From contig JAHBUK010000001.1 of assembly GCA_019638115.1 (NCBI GenBank), positions 762,238-826,237 on the forward strand: a stretch of 64,000 bases of DNA. The letters are read 5' to 3'. Each line of letters opens with the position of its first letter. The stretch's first letter is position 1. The stretch is from Flavobacteriales bacterium (GTDB taxonomy: Bacteria; Bacteroidota; Bacteroidia; Flavobacteriales_F; PHOS-HE28). The translations under genes and the position numbers were made by a program. The notes under the pieces were generated by a model. It saw only the letters and a program-made list of their open reading frames with translations. It did no database searches and was not told the origin of the DNA. Shown piece by piece: positions 29,301 through 38,070 of this stretch.

Positions 29301-32300
29301 GCACACAGGCCTGTTGCCTGCGGCGTGCCTTGCCCACCACCGGGTTCAGGTGACCAGTTGAAGGTGTAGGGCGCAATGCCACCCACAGGCCCCACCGTGG
29401 CGCTTCCCGTGCAGGCTCCTGCGCAAAGCACCGGCGTGCTGCTCAGGTTCGGAATGATCACTTGTGAAGGCAGCACGGAGGCATCCGCGAAGCTCACACA
29501 GCCGTTCGCATTGGTGACCTGCACCGTGTAGGTACCCGGACAAAGGTCCGCCACCACCAGCACGTTACCTGCGATCACCGCACCGCTGGCATCGGTCCAT
29601 TGCACCACGCAAGGCTCGGCCGTGCAGGTGAAGGTGACCCCGATCGTGCCGTCGCAACCATTGGCGCAGCTGGCCTGTCCATCAATGGGCACAAGCACTT
29701 CGGCATCCGCATCGGACACTTGCACCACCTCCTGTACGGAGCATCCATTGGCGTCCGTCACTTCCACCACGTACAACCCACCGCAGAGGTCCACGGCATC
29801 GGGGTCGGTGGAAACGACCACGCCGTTCAAGGTCCATGCGATGGTGTAAGGCAGCGTACCGCCGGTGATGTTCACGGAAGCCGTTCCATCGCAGATCGGG
29901 CAGGTACTCTGCGTGCTGCTCACGCTGATGGCGAGCGGTGCCGGTTCCACGATGTTCCAACTTGCACTGGTACTGCACCCGTTCGCATCGAACACGGCGG
30001 CCGTGTACGTACCGGCACAAAGGCCAAGCGCCTCGTTGTTGCCCTGACCGTTGGAAGGCACCGGCGACCAGATGATGTTGTACGGCGCCACTCCACCTGA
30101 AAGCGTGAGCGCGATGCTGCCGTCACATTCCCCCGCGCAGCTGATGTCACTGGTGAGCGCATCGATCACCACCGGGGTCGGCTCCAGGATCAATACGGAA
30201 ACGGTCTCGAAGCAACCGGCACCCGTGCCGATGGTGATCTCGTAGAACCCGGCGCACAGGCCCGTGGCGAAGGGTGTTCCCTGCCCACCGCCCGGTACCG
30301 GCGACCACACGAAGGTGAACGGCGGCTGGCCGGAGGTGATGCCCACCGTTGCCGTTCCATCACAGGCACCGGCGCAGGAAACCGGCGTGCTGCTGATCGC
30401 CGTACCGATCGGTGGTGGCGGAAGCACTTCAGCAGGAGCGATGGACACGCAACCCAATGCATTGGTGATGGTGGCGAAGTAGGTGTCCACACAAAGCCCC
30501 GTAAGCTGATCGCTGCTGCCTATCGTGTTGCCCTGTGCATCGGTCCACTCAATGGTGCAAGGTGGCTCAGAGCAGGTGTAGGTGGCGCTCACCGTACCAT
30601 CACACGTGTCCGGGCAGGTGGTCTCCCCATTCGTTGTGGTGATGGTCTCTCCATCCGCATCGGTGATCGGCACGAGCAGGGAAACCACGCAGTTGTTGCC
30701 CGGGGTTACGGTAACGGTGTACAAGCCGGCACAGAGTGCACCTACGCTCGTGCCGTTGCCGATCACGTTGCCAAGTGCATCGGTCCACTCCACGGCGAAG
30801 AGGCCTGAACCACCGCTAACGATCACCTCTGCAGTACCGATGCATTGCAGGCAAGCGCTCGGAGTGGTCACTGCATCAAGCACCACGGGAGCGGGTTCGG
30901 TGATGGTGAAGACCAGCAGGCTGTCGCAGCCGTTGGCATCGCTCACCGTTACGCTCCACGTGCCGGGGCAGAGGCCTGTGGCGCTGTTGGTGCCCTGTCC
31001 GTTGGGCGGCACAGGCGACCAGAGGTAGGTGTAGGGCGCCACACCACCACCCACGTTCAGCGTGATGCTGCCATCACAAAGACCGGGACAGGAAACATCC
31101 GAAAGGGTGCTCGTGATGGCCAACGGATCGGGCGAAAGAACTAACAGGCTTGCAAGCGTGGAACAGCCATCCACATCGGTGATGGTCACTTCCACCACAC
31201 CCGGGCAAAGCTCAGTGGCCTGCGGTGTGTTCTGTCCCCCTCCGGGTGCCGGGCTCCAGACGTAGGTGTATGGTGCAGTGCCGCCCGTCGGGCCCACGGT
31301 GGCGCTACCATCGCAGGTGTTAGCGCAGGTAGCCGGGGTGGTGCTGCCGTTGGACAGGATCTCCTGGAAGGGATCGATGGTGAAGGTGATGGTGGTGTCG
31401 CAACCGTTGTCGTCCGTAAGGGTGACGGAATAGGTATCACCCGCGCAAAGACCCGTGGCTTGCGTGATGCCTTGACCACCACCGGGGTCCGGTTGCCACA
31501 GGATGACCACGTTGCCGGTGCCGCCCGAGAAGATCACTTCCGCAGAACCTGTGCAGGGATCGTTGCAGTTGGCCGGCAGGTCGATCACGGAAGCGACCAA
31601 GGGCGGCGGTTCGGCGATCACGAAAGCGATCGTGGTATCACAACCCGCAGCATCCACCACCAGCACCGTGTAGTTACCAGCGCAGAAGCCCGTGGGCGTC
31701 GCCGTTCCCTGACCAACGGCCGGTGCGGGGTCCCAGGTGTAGGTGTAGGGGTCCACGCCACCACTTGACGTTGCCGACACACTGGCATCGCAACCACCGG
31801 CACAGCTCACATCGGTGATGGCGAGTTGCACATCGATGGGCTGCTGGGGAAGGATGTCGAAGGTGAGCGTCGTGTCGCAGCCGTTCGCATCAGTGATGGT
31901 AACCGACCACAGGCCAGCGCACAACTGCTCGGCATTAGGCGTGCCTTGACCGACCGGCGGCAGCGGACTCCAGAGATATTGGTAGGGCGACACTCCGCCG
32001 GAGACCGTCACGCCCGCAGTACCATCGCAGGGTCCTGCGCAGCTTTCGTTCGTGAAGCTGCTGGTGATCGTCAGGGCCGGAGGCTCCAGGATGGTGATCT
32101 GCAGGACCGTATCGCAACCGATGGCGTCCACGATGCGCAGGTCGTACACACCGGCGCAGAGACCCGTGGCGCTGTTGGTGCCTTGGCCGCCACCAGGTGC
32201 AGGGGTCCACGTGTAGGTGTATGGCAAGATGCCTCCGGTGGAGCTCACACTGGCCGTTCCATCGCAGTCACCGTTGCAGCTTACGTCGGTGGTGGTCACC

Positions 32301-35300
32301 ACGGAATTGATGTCCGCCGGCGCCACGATGATGAACTGCACCGTGGTATCACAGCCTGCCGCGTCGGTAATGGTGAGGGTGTAGTTGCCCGGGCAAAGGT
32401 TGGTGGCCTGTGCAGTACCCTGGCCATTGATCGTGCCAGGGCCCCATTGATAAGCGTAGGGCGCAATGCCGCCACCCACCGTTGCCGTGGCAGTGCCCGC
32501 ACAGTTCAAGTCGCAACCGGCTTCGGTCAGCACCAGATCCACCGTGATCGGTGCAGGCGCCACGATCTCGATCGTTAGGGTGGTGTCGCAACCCAATGCA
32601 TCGACCACCAACAACTGGTAGGTGCCCGGGCAAAGACCGGTAGCGTCAGGAGTGCCCTGCCCACCACCGGGCGCAGGGGACCAGGTCCACGTGTAAGGCG
32701 CCGTGCCACCGGTGGTGGTAGCGGATGCAGTGGCCACGCAGGTGCCTGCACATGCCGCTGCCCCGATCGTCACGTCCACTTCAATAGGCGGTGGTTCATT
32801 GATCAAGAAGGTGAGCGTGGTATCGCACACGCCCGAAGTGATCGTTACGCTGTACGTGCCAGCACACAGGCCCGTGGCGTTCGCCGTGCCTTGACCGCCG
32901 CCCGGCGCAGGGCTCCAGAGGTACGTGTACACACCGGTTCCACCGCTCACCGTCAGCGCAACACTGCCAGTGCATTCACCGGCACAGATCGCGTCGTTCA
33001 CCACCGAGGTCACCGTGATCGGATCGGGAGCAAGAACCGTGAAGGCGATCGTGGTGTCGCAGCCCACCGCATCGGTGACCGTAAGCGTGTAGGCTTGCGG
33101 GCAGAGGCCGGTAACGTTGGCCGTGCCCTGACCACCACCGGGTGCGGGGCTCCAGAGGTAGGTGTAAGGCGCCACACCACCCGTGGCGATCACACCAGCC
33201 GTTCCATCGCATACGCCAGGGCAACTCGTGGGCAGCACTTGCAACGAGAGTTCGATCGGAACCGCGTCCAGTATGGTGAAGGGCACCACCAAATCGCAGC
33301 CGTTCGCATCGGTGATCGTTACGCTATACAAGCCTGCGCAAAGACCCGTGGCGTTCGCTGTTCCCTGACCACCACCGGGCGCAGGGCTCCAGTTGTAGGT
33401 GTAGCCGGGTGTACCGCCGCTCACCGACACGCTGGCCGTGCCATCACACAAGCTGCCGCAGGTAAGGTCCGTCTGGCTCGCAACGACATCCAATGGCGGC
33501 GGCTCGTTGATCAGGAAGGTCACCGTGGTGTCGCAGCCGTTCGCATCGGTGATCGTAACAGCGATCGGACCGGCACACAAGCCCGTGGCCGTGCCGGTGC
33601 CTTGTCCTGCGCCGGGCGCTGGTGTCCATACGTAGGTGTAGCCACCTACCCCACCGTTCATCGGCAACACCGTGGCCGTGCCATCACAGGCACCCGCACA
33701 GGTCACATCCGTGGAACTGGGTGTGGGGGCCAACGGCGGTGGTGCATTGATGGTGAAGCTCACCGTGGTATCGCAGCCGGCTGCATCGAGCACCGTCAAT
33801 GACCAAATACCCGGACAAAGGCCGCTTACGTTCGGTGTGCCTTGTCCCACAGCAGGTACAGGCGACCATGTGTAGGTGTATGGTGCTGTGCCTCCGTTCA
33901 CCACCGTGGTGATGCTTCCATCGCAGGCATCCGCGCAGCTTGCATCCACGGCAGTGCCTTGCACATCGATGGCCCCCGGTGAATCGATGGTTATCGAGAC
34001 CAGGGTATCGCAACCCGTGGAAAGGTCCGTGATGGTGATCTGGTAGGTGCCAGCGCAAAGGCCGGTGCCAATGCCTGTGCCCTGCCCGCCGCCCGGTGCC
34101 GGGGACCAGTTGAAGTCGAACGGACCCGGAGTACCGCTGGCGATGATGGTGGCGCTACCATCACACACGCCGAAGCACGAGGCATCGGTGCTGCTCACAT
34201 CCAGATCGATCGGTGGAGGCTCATCGATCACGAAGGCGATGGTGGTATCGCAGCCGTTGGCGTCCAAGAGCGTTACGCTCCACGGGCCTGCGCACAGTCC
34301 GCTAACGCTGTTGGTGCCCTGGCCCACCGGTGGCTGGGGCGACCACGTTACCGTGTAAGGCGGCGTGCCACCCTGGGGGTTGATCTCCGCAGTACCATCG
34401 CAAGCACCAAAGCAGCTAGTGCCACTGAAAAGCAGGCTGGGGTCAAGGGGCTGAAGATCGAAGAAGAAGGTGGTGTCGAAGGTGCAGTTGTTGGCATCGG
34501 TTACCACCAGCGTGTTCAGCCCCGGGCAGAGCCCGAAGAAGGAGGAGGACGTACCCGCGCCGTTGTTCCAGTTGTAGGTGATGGGGGCCACGCCACCAAC
34601 ACCCAACGCGGTGCGTGTGCCGTTGCAGGAGGTGGGGCAGGTGGGCGGCGTACCCGGGCCGAAGAAGATCACGCCCAAGGGCGCCGGTTCGGAAACGTTC
34701 ACGGCCACCGGGCACGAAATACCCTGCCCAAGGTCAGTGACGATCACGATCTGTGGACCACCGCAGGCCGATGTCCAGGTCTGGGTGTTCGGTCCGCCGT
34801 TCAACCATTGGTAAGTGAAGACCGGCCCTACCCCACCGGTCACCGTTACGGTCACCGTGGCATTGCATTCGCCACGGCAACGCACACCAAAGCCGTTGTA
34901 GCTGCTTACCACTTGGGCATCCACGATGAAGGGCGTCTGCCCCGGTCCCGTGCCGCACACGTTCACATCGCGATCACTGGCTTCAGCCTGGTCCGCTTCC
35001 CACTCCCAGGCACTCACCATACCACCCACCACCAGCTTGGAGTTGCCCGCTGCAAGTACGTTTTGAAGGCTGCCAAAGGCCGGTGCTTCATCGAGCATCA
35101 CCAACGATGAGCCGGCCAGGAACCGCTTGTTGCGCCTTCCTTCCACCTGCAAGGCACCAGCGCGCAACACGCTGCCGTTGGCGATCAGCACGCCTTCGCG
35201 CAGCACGATGGCCTTGCCCGGCCGGAGCACCAGATCACTGATCACGCTCCAACTTCCGCTGCCCTCGAACACCAGGCGGGAGGCCAGGGGAATGCTGCGC

Positions 35301-35716
35301 AGATCCAGCTCCACGCCTTCCTGCCGCACCACCAGCCGCACATCGCCGCGCTTCAGCCATTGCACATCACCCTGCATCCGCCAATCGCCCGCTATGTTCA
35401 ATTCGCTCCGCTGATCGCCCACCACTTGCACGGACGCCATGCTGCCATCCACCACAAGCGCATTGCACCAAGCCGCTCCACGCACCTGGACCTCCACCGC
35501 ACCAGTGGGCGCTATCACCACGTTGTCGCTCACGCGGGGCACACCGGCACCACCGTTCCCATTGGGCTGCACGCTCCAGTTGGCCGCATTGTCCCAGCGA
35601 CCGGATGCACCCGTCCAGTAGAGTGTGCGGGTATCCTCGGACTGTGCCGAAGCCGCCAGCCCCATTGCCAACAGCACCAGTACCAGGACCTGTCTGAGGA
35701 GTGCGTGCATGCGCAT
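26339..35716 (-). CDS. Giant SprB-repeat adhesin with type-B T9SS sorting domain
   Basis: 3125 residues. Signal peptide MRMHALLRQVLVLVLLAMGLA (a second ATG lies two codons in). Residues about 28-260 form a beta-rich head beginning LYWTGASGRWDNAANWS, a common start of Bacteroidota surface proteins. Then come 33 SprB-type repeats of about 75-80 residues: CxxxCDGTATV, GGxxPYTYxWSP, GGGQGTxxATGLCAGTY, VTITDANGCDTT. Each has about four Cys, probably two disulfides. Two PKD/Ig-like domains follow (ADAGADQDLCFGATITLDG; ADAGEDRTIFPGQSTALGG), then the type-B sorting domain (ITSGFTPNGDGWNDTW, IYNRWGELLFQS, VGTYYYIVKLND). SprB of Flavobacterium johnsoniae is the mobile gliding adhesin with the same repeats. 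Gliding itself cannot be claimed because no gld core gene is in view. It sits between two PorP/SprF genes, 17 and 4 bases away. Confidence 0.94.
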   Translation of the reverse strand: MRMHALLRQVLVLVLLAMGLAASAQSEDTRTLYWTGASGRWDNAANWSVQPNGNGGAGVPRVSDNVVIAPTGAVEVQVRGAAWCNALVVDGSMASVQVVGDQRSELNIAGDWRMQGDVQWLKRGDVRLVVRQEGVELDLRSIPLASRLVFEGSGSWSVISDLVLRPGKAIVLREGVLIANGSVLRAGALQVEGRRNKRFLAGSSLVMLDEAPAFGSLQNVLAAGNSKLVVGGMVSAWEWEADQAEASDRDVNVCGTGPGQTPFIVDAQVVSSYNGFGVRCRGECNATVTVTVTGGVGPVFTYQWLNGGPNTQTWTSACGGPQIVIVTDLGQGISCPVAVNVSEPAPLGVIFFGPGTPPTCPTSCNGTRTALGVGGVAPITYNWNNGAGTSSSFFGLCPGLNTLVVTDANNCTFDTTFFFDLQPLDPSLLFSGTSCFGACDGTAEINPQGGTPPYTVTWSPQPPVGQGTNSVSGLCAGPWSVTLLDANGCDTTIAFVIDEPPPIDLDVSSTDASCFGVCDGSATIIASGTPGPFDFNWSPAPGGGQGTGIGTGLCAGTYQITITDLSTGCDTLVSITIDSPGAIDVQGTAVDASCADACDGSITTVVNGGTAPYTYTWSPVPAVGQGTPNVSGLCPGIWSLTVLDAAGCDTTVSFTINAPPPLAPTPSSTDVTCAGACDGTATVLPMNGGVGGYTYVWTPAPGAGQGTGTATGLCAGPIAVTITDANGCDTTVTFLINEPPPLDVVASQTDLTCGSLCDGTASVSVSGGTPGYTYNWSPAPGGGQGTANATGLCAGLYSVTITDANGCDLVVPFTILDAVPIELSLQVLPTSCPGVCDGTAGVIATGGVAPYTYLWSPAPGGGQGTANVTGLCPQAYTLTVTDAVGCDTTIAFTVLAPDPITVTSVVNDAICAGECTGSVALTVSGGTGVYTYLWSPAPGGGQGTANATGLCAGTYSVTITSGVCDTTLTFLINEPPPIEVDVTIGAAACAGTCVATASATTTGGTAPYTWTWSPAPGGGQGTPDATGLCPGTYQLLVVDALGCDTTLTIEIVAPAPITVDLVLTEAGCDLNCAGTATATVGGGIAPYAYQWGPGTINGQGTAQATNLCPGNYTLTITDAAGCDTTVQFIIVAPADINSVVTTTDVSCNGDCDGTASVSSTGGILPYTYTWTPAPGGGQGTNSATGLCAGVYDLRIVDAIGCDTVLQITILEPPALTITSSFTNESCAGPCDGTAGVTVSGGVSPYQYLWSPLPPVGQGTPNAEQLCAGLWSVTITDANGCDTTLTFDILPQQPIDVQLAITDVSCAGGCDASVSATSSGGVDPYTYTWDPAPAVGQGTATPTGFCAGNYTVLVVDAAGCDTTIAFVIAEPPPLVASVIDLPANCNDPCTGSAEVIFSGGTGNVVILWQPDPGGGQGITQATGLCAGDTYSVTLTDDNGCDTTITFTIDPFQEILSNGSTTPATCANTCDGSATVGPTGGTAPYTYVWSPAPGGGQNTPQATELCPGVVEVTITDVDGCSTLASLLVLSPDPLAITSTLSDVSCPGLCDGSITLNVGGGVAPYTYLWSPVPPNGQGTNSATGLCPGTWSVTVSDANGCDSLLVFTITEPAPVVLDAVTTPSACLQCIGTAEVIVSGGSGLFAVEWTDALGNVIGNGTSVGALCAGLYTVTVTPGNNCVVSLLVPITDADGETITTTNGETTCPDTCDGTVSATYTCSEPPCTIEWTDAQGNTIGSSDQLTGLCVDTYFATITNALGCVSIAPAEVLPPPPIGTAISSTPVSCAGACDGTATVGITSGQPPFTFVWSPVPGGGQGTPFATGLCAGFYEITIGTGAGCFETVSVLILEPTPVVIDALTSDISCAGECDGSIALTLSGGVAPYNIIWSPVPSNGQGNNEALGLCAGTYTAAVFDANGCSTSASWNIVEPAPLAISVSSTQSTCPICDGTASVNITGGTLPYTIAWTLNGVVVSTDPDAVDLCGGLYVVEVTDANGCSVQEVVQVSDADAEVLVPIDGQASCANGCDGTIGVTFTCTAEPCVVQWTDASGAVIAGNVLVVADLCPGTYTVQVTNANGCVSFADASVLPSQVIIPNLSSTPVLCAGACTGSATVGPVGGIAPYTFNWSPEPGGGQGTPQATGLCAGVYAVQITDATGCDTTVTVLILEPPPLVITGTAGAVACNGDCNGTISVVVTGGVAPYTYAWSDGQQSAQATGLCAGSYTLTVTDANGCTSDATFEVTEPDPLVLAGASTQSECGVCNGGVEVTASGGTQPYVEVWSSVAGIIGTGPAITDLCAGIYTVQVFDANGCEASLVVPVSDVDGEVLTTAGTEVTCPGDCDGSVSVDLQCSEPPCTIAWFDGDGNDLGQNTAQVDGLCAGTYYVQVTNGIGCITVDTATVTAPDPILANLSTVPVSCAGLCDGSATVGPTGGSGDYTYFWEPGAINGQGTPQATGLCAGSYTVTITDVVSGCSIVQGVLILEPGLLVTDPIITSPLCFGDCTGVIEVNASGGVIPYTYNWSPVPPDGQGVAIGTGLCAGNWQVEVSDGNGCSTLVEVDLVAPDAITIDVQTTDNNCFGDCQGTATALVSGGLAPYVLTWTDATGTVIAQGVNDVATLCAGDYEVQVVDANGCIGVQTFSIGQQSAIEANLLVTNETCFGPCDGTAAVAPVGGVGPYDILWSPEPDQGQGTEQVSGLCADSWQVTITDQLGCDSTYTFLVLPYQALDDNASVVDVLCASSCTGSISLGVTGGFGNYTYAWSPVPPNGDGTAQATGLCAGTYNVTVSDGVGCDSTFIYTVTEPPAITVSEGVVVPTSCADANDGSITVDASGGVAPLSFSWVGPGNYTSTSEDINDLFPGTYTLTVTDANGCSVQLVVLVDALSTVQADAGADQDLCFGATITLDGSQSVGAVTYTWTNDQGAVVGNSAVIDPGVLAPGSYTFTLTVADGPCTSTAQVTITVLELPVADAGEDRTIFPGQSTALGGSPSGPAGSTFTWSPDTLISSTSAANPTAAPVQSTWYVLNVVAPNGCIGVDSVLVTVVPEVVITSGFTPNGDGWNDTWIIDNIELFPDCEVEIYNRWGELLFQSVGYRQPWDGRYKGGQVPVGTYYYIVKLNDPEFPEPFTGPLTVIR
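27210..34900 (-). repeat. Array of about 33 SprB-type coding repeats
   Basis: 33 units were counted by the CxxxCDG start and the tryptophan about 25 residues later. Units near the N-terminal half read PYTYxWSPAPGGGQGT almost invariantly, while the C-proximal half is organised in a higher-order pattern listed separately. Confidence 0.88.
28010..30900 (-). repeat. Nested four-unit super-repeat, three copies
   Basis: SprB units 18-29 form three copies of an ordered set of four: a short unit with CxxC (CLQC at 30842-30853, CPIC at 29891-29902, CGVC at 28952-28963), a unit with PPC or EPC plus a W-T-D or W-F-D segment, a unit with VxCAGxC plus SATVG, and a CxGxCxGxI-type unit. The spacing of the CxxC markers is 951 and 939 bases, a period of about 315 codons. 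Confidence 0.8.
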
Positions 35717-35733
35717 TGCTTGTTCCGCTTGTT

Positions 35734-36675
35734 CTAATCGAAGGCCGGGCAGTTGATCATGCGCATGCCGGGGTCATCCTTGCCACAGGGTGTTATGGCC
35801 AGAATGATCTCGTGCGTATTCGAGCTGCCGTTCCGCAAACGCGAAGTGGTGATGTCGTAGCTGTAGCCCAGCTGGAAGTACTGCAGGAAGCCCACGCGCA
35901 TCATCAGCGTCAGGGCATCGCCGCTGCGGTAACCGGCACCGAAACCGATCACCCGGTTGTACTCCAGCATGGCGTTCAGGTCCAGGGCCATGGGCACGCC
36001 TGCCGCGAACTTCAACAGGGCGCTCGGAGTAAGGCTCGTCTTGCGTGCCACGCGGAAACGATGGCCACCGCTCAGCATGAACTGACGGGCCAGCTTGGAA
36101 TCGGTACCGATATCCGGCATCCGGTTGCCCAATACCTGGTGCAGTGCCAGCCCTCCGAAGGTGTTCTTGTTGTACATCCAGATACCCGGGGTGATCTCCG
36201 GCGCCACCATCACGCTGGAGGCACTTCCCAATACCGGATCGTTGAAGTCGGACAGCACGATCTCGCCCACGTTGAGCTTCATCTGCTGCACCCCTCCGAA
36301 CACGCCCAATGCCATGTGCATGTCACGGCTCAACTGCATGTTGTACGCGTAGGCCAGCAGGAAGCGGGTATAGCCCCAGTTGCCCGCATTGTCGGCCTCC
36401 ACGAAACCTCCGATGCCGTGTACGTTGGTCTGGTAGCCCTTGCGTTTCTTGCCCCGCAGAGCACCGTGCACGCTGGCCCATCCCGTAACGGGTGCCCCCT
36501 CCAAGCCCACCCACTGCTGGCGGTAGCCCAAGCGCAGGTCCAGGCAATCCTTGCTGCCGGCCACAGCGGGATTCACGCTGAACTGGTTGAAGACGTACTG
36601 GGTGTACTGCGACAGTTGCTGGCCGACCACGGCGGTGGCACCCAACAGGAAGGGCAATACCAACAGCCACCTCAT
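35734..36675 (-). CDS. PorP/SprF family T9SS outer-membrane protein (partner of the 330-residue cargo)
   Basis: 313 residues from the ATG at 36675, which gives a proper signal peptide (MRWLLVLPFLLGATAVVGQ); the frame is open upstream but that part overlaps the previous gene. The family start is QLSQYTQYVFNQFSVNPAVAGS, then YRQQWVGLEGAPVTGWAS. Barrel-like strands end with FQLGYSYDITTSRLRNGSSNTHE and a Cys-containing tail (CGKDD, NCPAFD). Its ATG overlaps the upstream stop as ATGA (36672-36675), and the SprB-like giant begins 17 bases after its stop. It is therefore the second gene of a cargo-PorP-giant-PorP transcript. This is one of three PorP/SprF paralogues in 21 kb, which suggests cargo-specific partners. 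Confidence 0.93.
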   Translation of the reverse strand: MRWLLVLPFLLGATAVVGQQLSQYTQYVFNQFSVNPAVAGSKDCLDLRLGYRQQWVGLEGAPVTGWASVHGALRGKKRKGYQTNVHGIGGFVEADNAGNWGYTRFLLAYAYNMQLSRDMHMALGVFGGVQQMKLNVGEIVLSDFNDPVLGSASSVMVAPEITPGIWMYNKNTFGGLALHQVLGNRMPDIGTDSKLARQFMLSGGHRFRVARKTSLTPSALLKFAAGVPMALDLNAMLEYNRVIGFGAGYRSGDALTLMMRVGFLQYFQLGYSYDITTSRLRNGSSNTHEIILAITPCGKDDPGMRMINCPAFD

Positions 36676-37664
36676 CGCACAAGGGATATGAAGCCCGTGT
36701 AGGGCGGCGATCGCCCTTCGAGCTGGTTGAGCTGGATGTGGTAGTAATAAGTGCCCACCGCGACCGGCGTTCCATTGTTGGTGCCATCCCAGGGCTCGCG
36801 GTAACCGGTGCTGCGGTAGACCACCTGCCCCCATCTATCATGAATGCGGACCTCCGCTCCCGGATAATCCGCAATACCCGGTATCAGCCACGTATCGTTG
36901 AACCCATCGCCGTTGGGCGTGAAGGTGTTGGGAGGCTGTATGCGCCGGATCACCTCAACGAACACATCGGCGCTGTACGTGCAGCCGTTCAGGGTGGTGC
37001 TCACCGTGTAGAACACGGTGCTTGGCGGACTGGCGATCGGGTTCGATATCCCATTGCCGCTCAACCCCGTGGTAGGCGTCCAGTCGTACGGCGGACCACC
37101 ATAGGCCACCAGTTGCGTGCTTTCCCCCTCGCCGATCTGCACATTGGGGCCCACACCGAAATCGACTCCCACGATATCCGCACCCGGGCCACTGGTCATA
37201 ACATTGAAACCGCACTGCGCAGGGATCGTCGAGCCACCGTTCAAGGCACCACCTACCACCACCCAGTATTGGGTGTTCGGCAATAGGGTCTGCGCGGTGG
37301 TAATGGCCTGTTGTGTTCCGAAAGCGCAACTGGAAACGGCACTGAAGGAGGCCGGCGCGCAACTGCCGTTGCCCGATAGCACCACCACCGCCAACTCATC
37401 ACCCATACCCACCACATCCGGGCAATCGATGTTGGACACACTAACGCTTACCGCACCGCCCACGCTGTTGGTGGTGAAGGTGTACCAAAGAACCGCTTGT
37501 GTGCCAGGGCAGAAACCCGGCAAGCCAACCGCACCCGTGTTGTTCTGCTGCTGCGGTTGCTGGGCACATAGAACCAAGGCACCCGAACAATCGCTGTTGG
37601 GTGGCTGCCCGTGGCAATACGCCGCGGAGAGCACTACAAGAAGCGCGAAAAGGCTTGTGCGCAT
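36672..37664 (-). CDS. Small T9SS type-B sorted surface protein, first gene of the adhesin block
   Basis: 330 residues: signal peptide MRTSLFALLVVLSAAYCHGQ; a Cys-rich beta-sandwich at about 22-160 beginning PPNSDCSGALVLCAQQ, with LWYTFTTNSVGG and TQYWVVVGGALNGG, as in many Flavobacteriales surface proteins; a short Ig-like stretch at about 165-235 (PPYDWTPTTGLSGNG, TVFYTVSTTLNGCTYSADV); and a type-B sorting domain at about 240-330 (PPNTFTPNGDGFNDTW, IHDRWGQVVYRS, VGTYYYHIQLNQL). Function unknown; it may be an adhesin tip, adaptor or base. It opens the minus-strand block behind a TACCTTCG box and is coupled by ATGA overlap to its PorP/SprF. Confidence 0.9.
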   Translation of the reverse strand: MRTSLFALLVVLSAAYCHGQPPNSDCSGALVLCAQQPQQQNNTGAVGLPGFCPGTQAVLWYTFTTNSVGGAVSVSVSNIDCPDVVGMGDELAVVVLSGNGSCAPASFSAVSSCAFGTQQAITTAQTLLPNTQYWVVVGGALNGGSTIPAQCGFNVMTSGPGADIVGVDFGVGPNVQIGEGESTQLVAYGGPPYDWTPTTGLSGNGISNPIASPPSTVFYTVSTTLNGCTYSADVFVEVIRRIQPPNTFTPNGDGFNDTWLIPGIADYPGAEVRIHDRWGQVVYRSTGYREPWDGTNNGTPVAVGTYYYHIQLNQLEGRSPPYTGFISLVR

Positions 37665-37706
37665 GTGCCTCGGGAGGGTGCCGCAAGGACGGACCTACGG
37701 CAAGGC

Positions 37707-37714
37707 CGAAGGTA
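37707..37714 (-). promoter_or_regulatory. Putative -7 element TACCTTCG of the adhesin block
   Basis: TACCTTCG read on the minus strand, 42 bases before the ATG at 37664. It is identical to the boxes before the PLP enzyme gene and metG. No clear -33 element was found. Confidence 0.45.
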
Positions 37715-37866
37715 GACGGGCCCTTTGCCGCGCCCGGAAAGGGCCGCACCGCTTTTTCACACATGCGGGTGTTGAGGGCGGCACGCACGCCGCGCCAGCA
37801 TTGGCACAAAGCGCAGCGCAAGGTACTGGCGCTGCTCACTGCCGATCGGTGCCGCACAGGAACTTG

Positions 37867-37938
37867 TAGCCCCACCAGGAATCGAACCTGGATCTAGAGT
37901 TTAGGAAACTCCTATTCTATCCATTGAACTATGGGGCC
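37867..37938 (-). tRNA. tRNA-Arg (anticodon CCT)
   Basis: A 72-base cloverleaf on the minus strand: acceptor GGCCCCA/TGGGGCT (one G-T closing pair), T8, D stem GTTC/GAAT with loop AATGGATA, anticodon stem GGAGT/ACTCT with loop TTCCTAA (anticodon CCT), T arm CCAGG-TTCGATT-CCTGG, discriminator A. CCA is not encoded. Confidence 0.96.
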
Positions 37939-38070
37939 GAGCGACCACCCTGCGGTGGAAGCGGCGGCAAAGGTAGGCGCATCCGAACATCGGAATAGAC
38001 GCGGTGAAGTACGGCCTTACTAAGCAAGACTGCTCAATGCTCTGAGCTTGTAAACCCGGAGTAGGAAGGG

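Noticed and set aside
27566-29353. A 595-codon open frame on the plus strand, antisense to the SprB-repeat gene
   Set aside because: It exists because the repeats avoid stops in this frame; the translation is periodic His/Arg/Gly-rich with no domain, signal peptide or start context. It is a shadow of the real gene.
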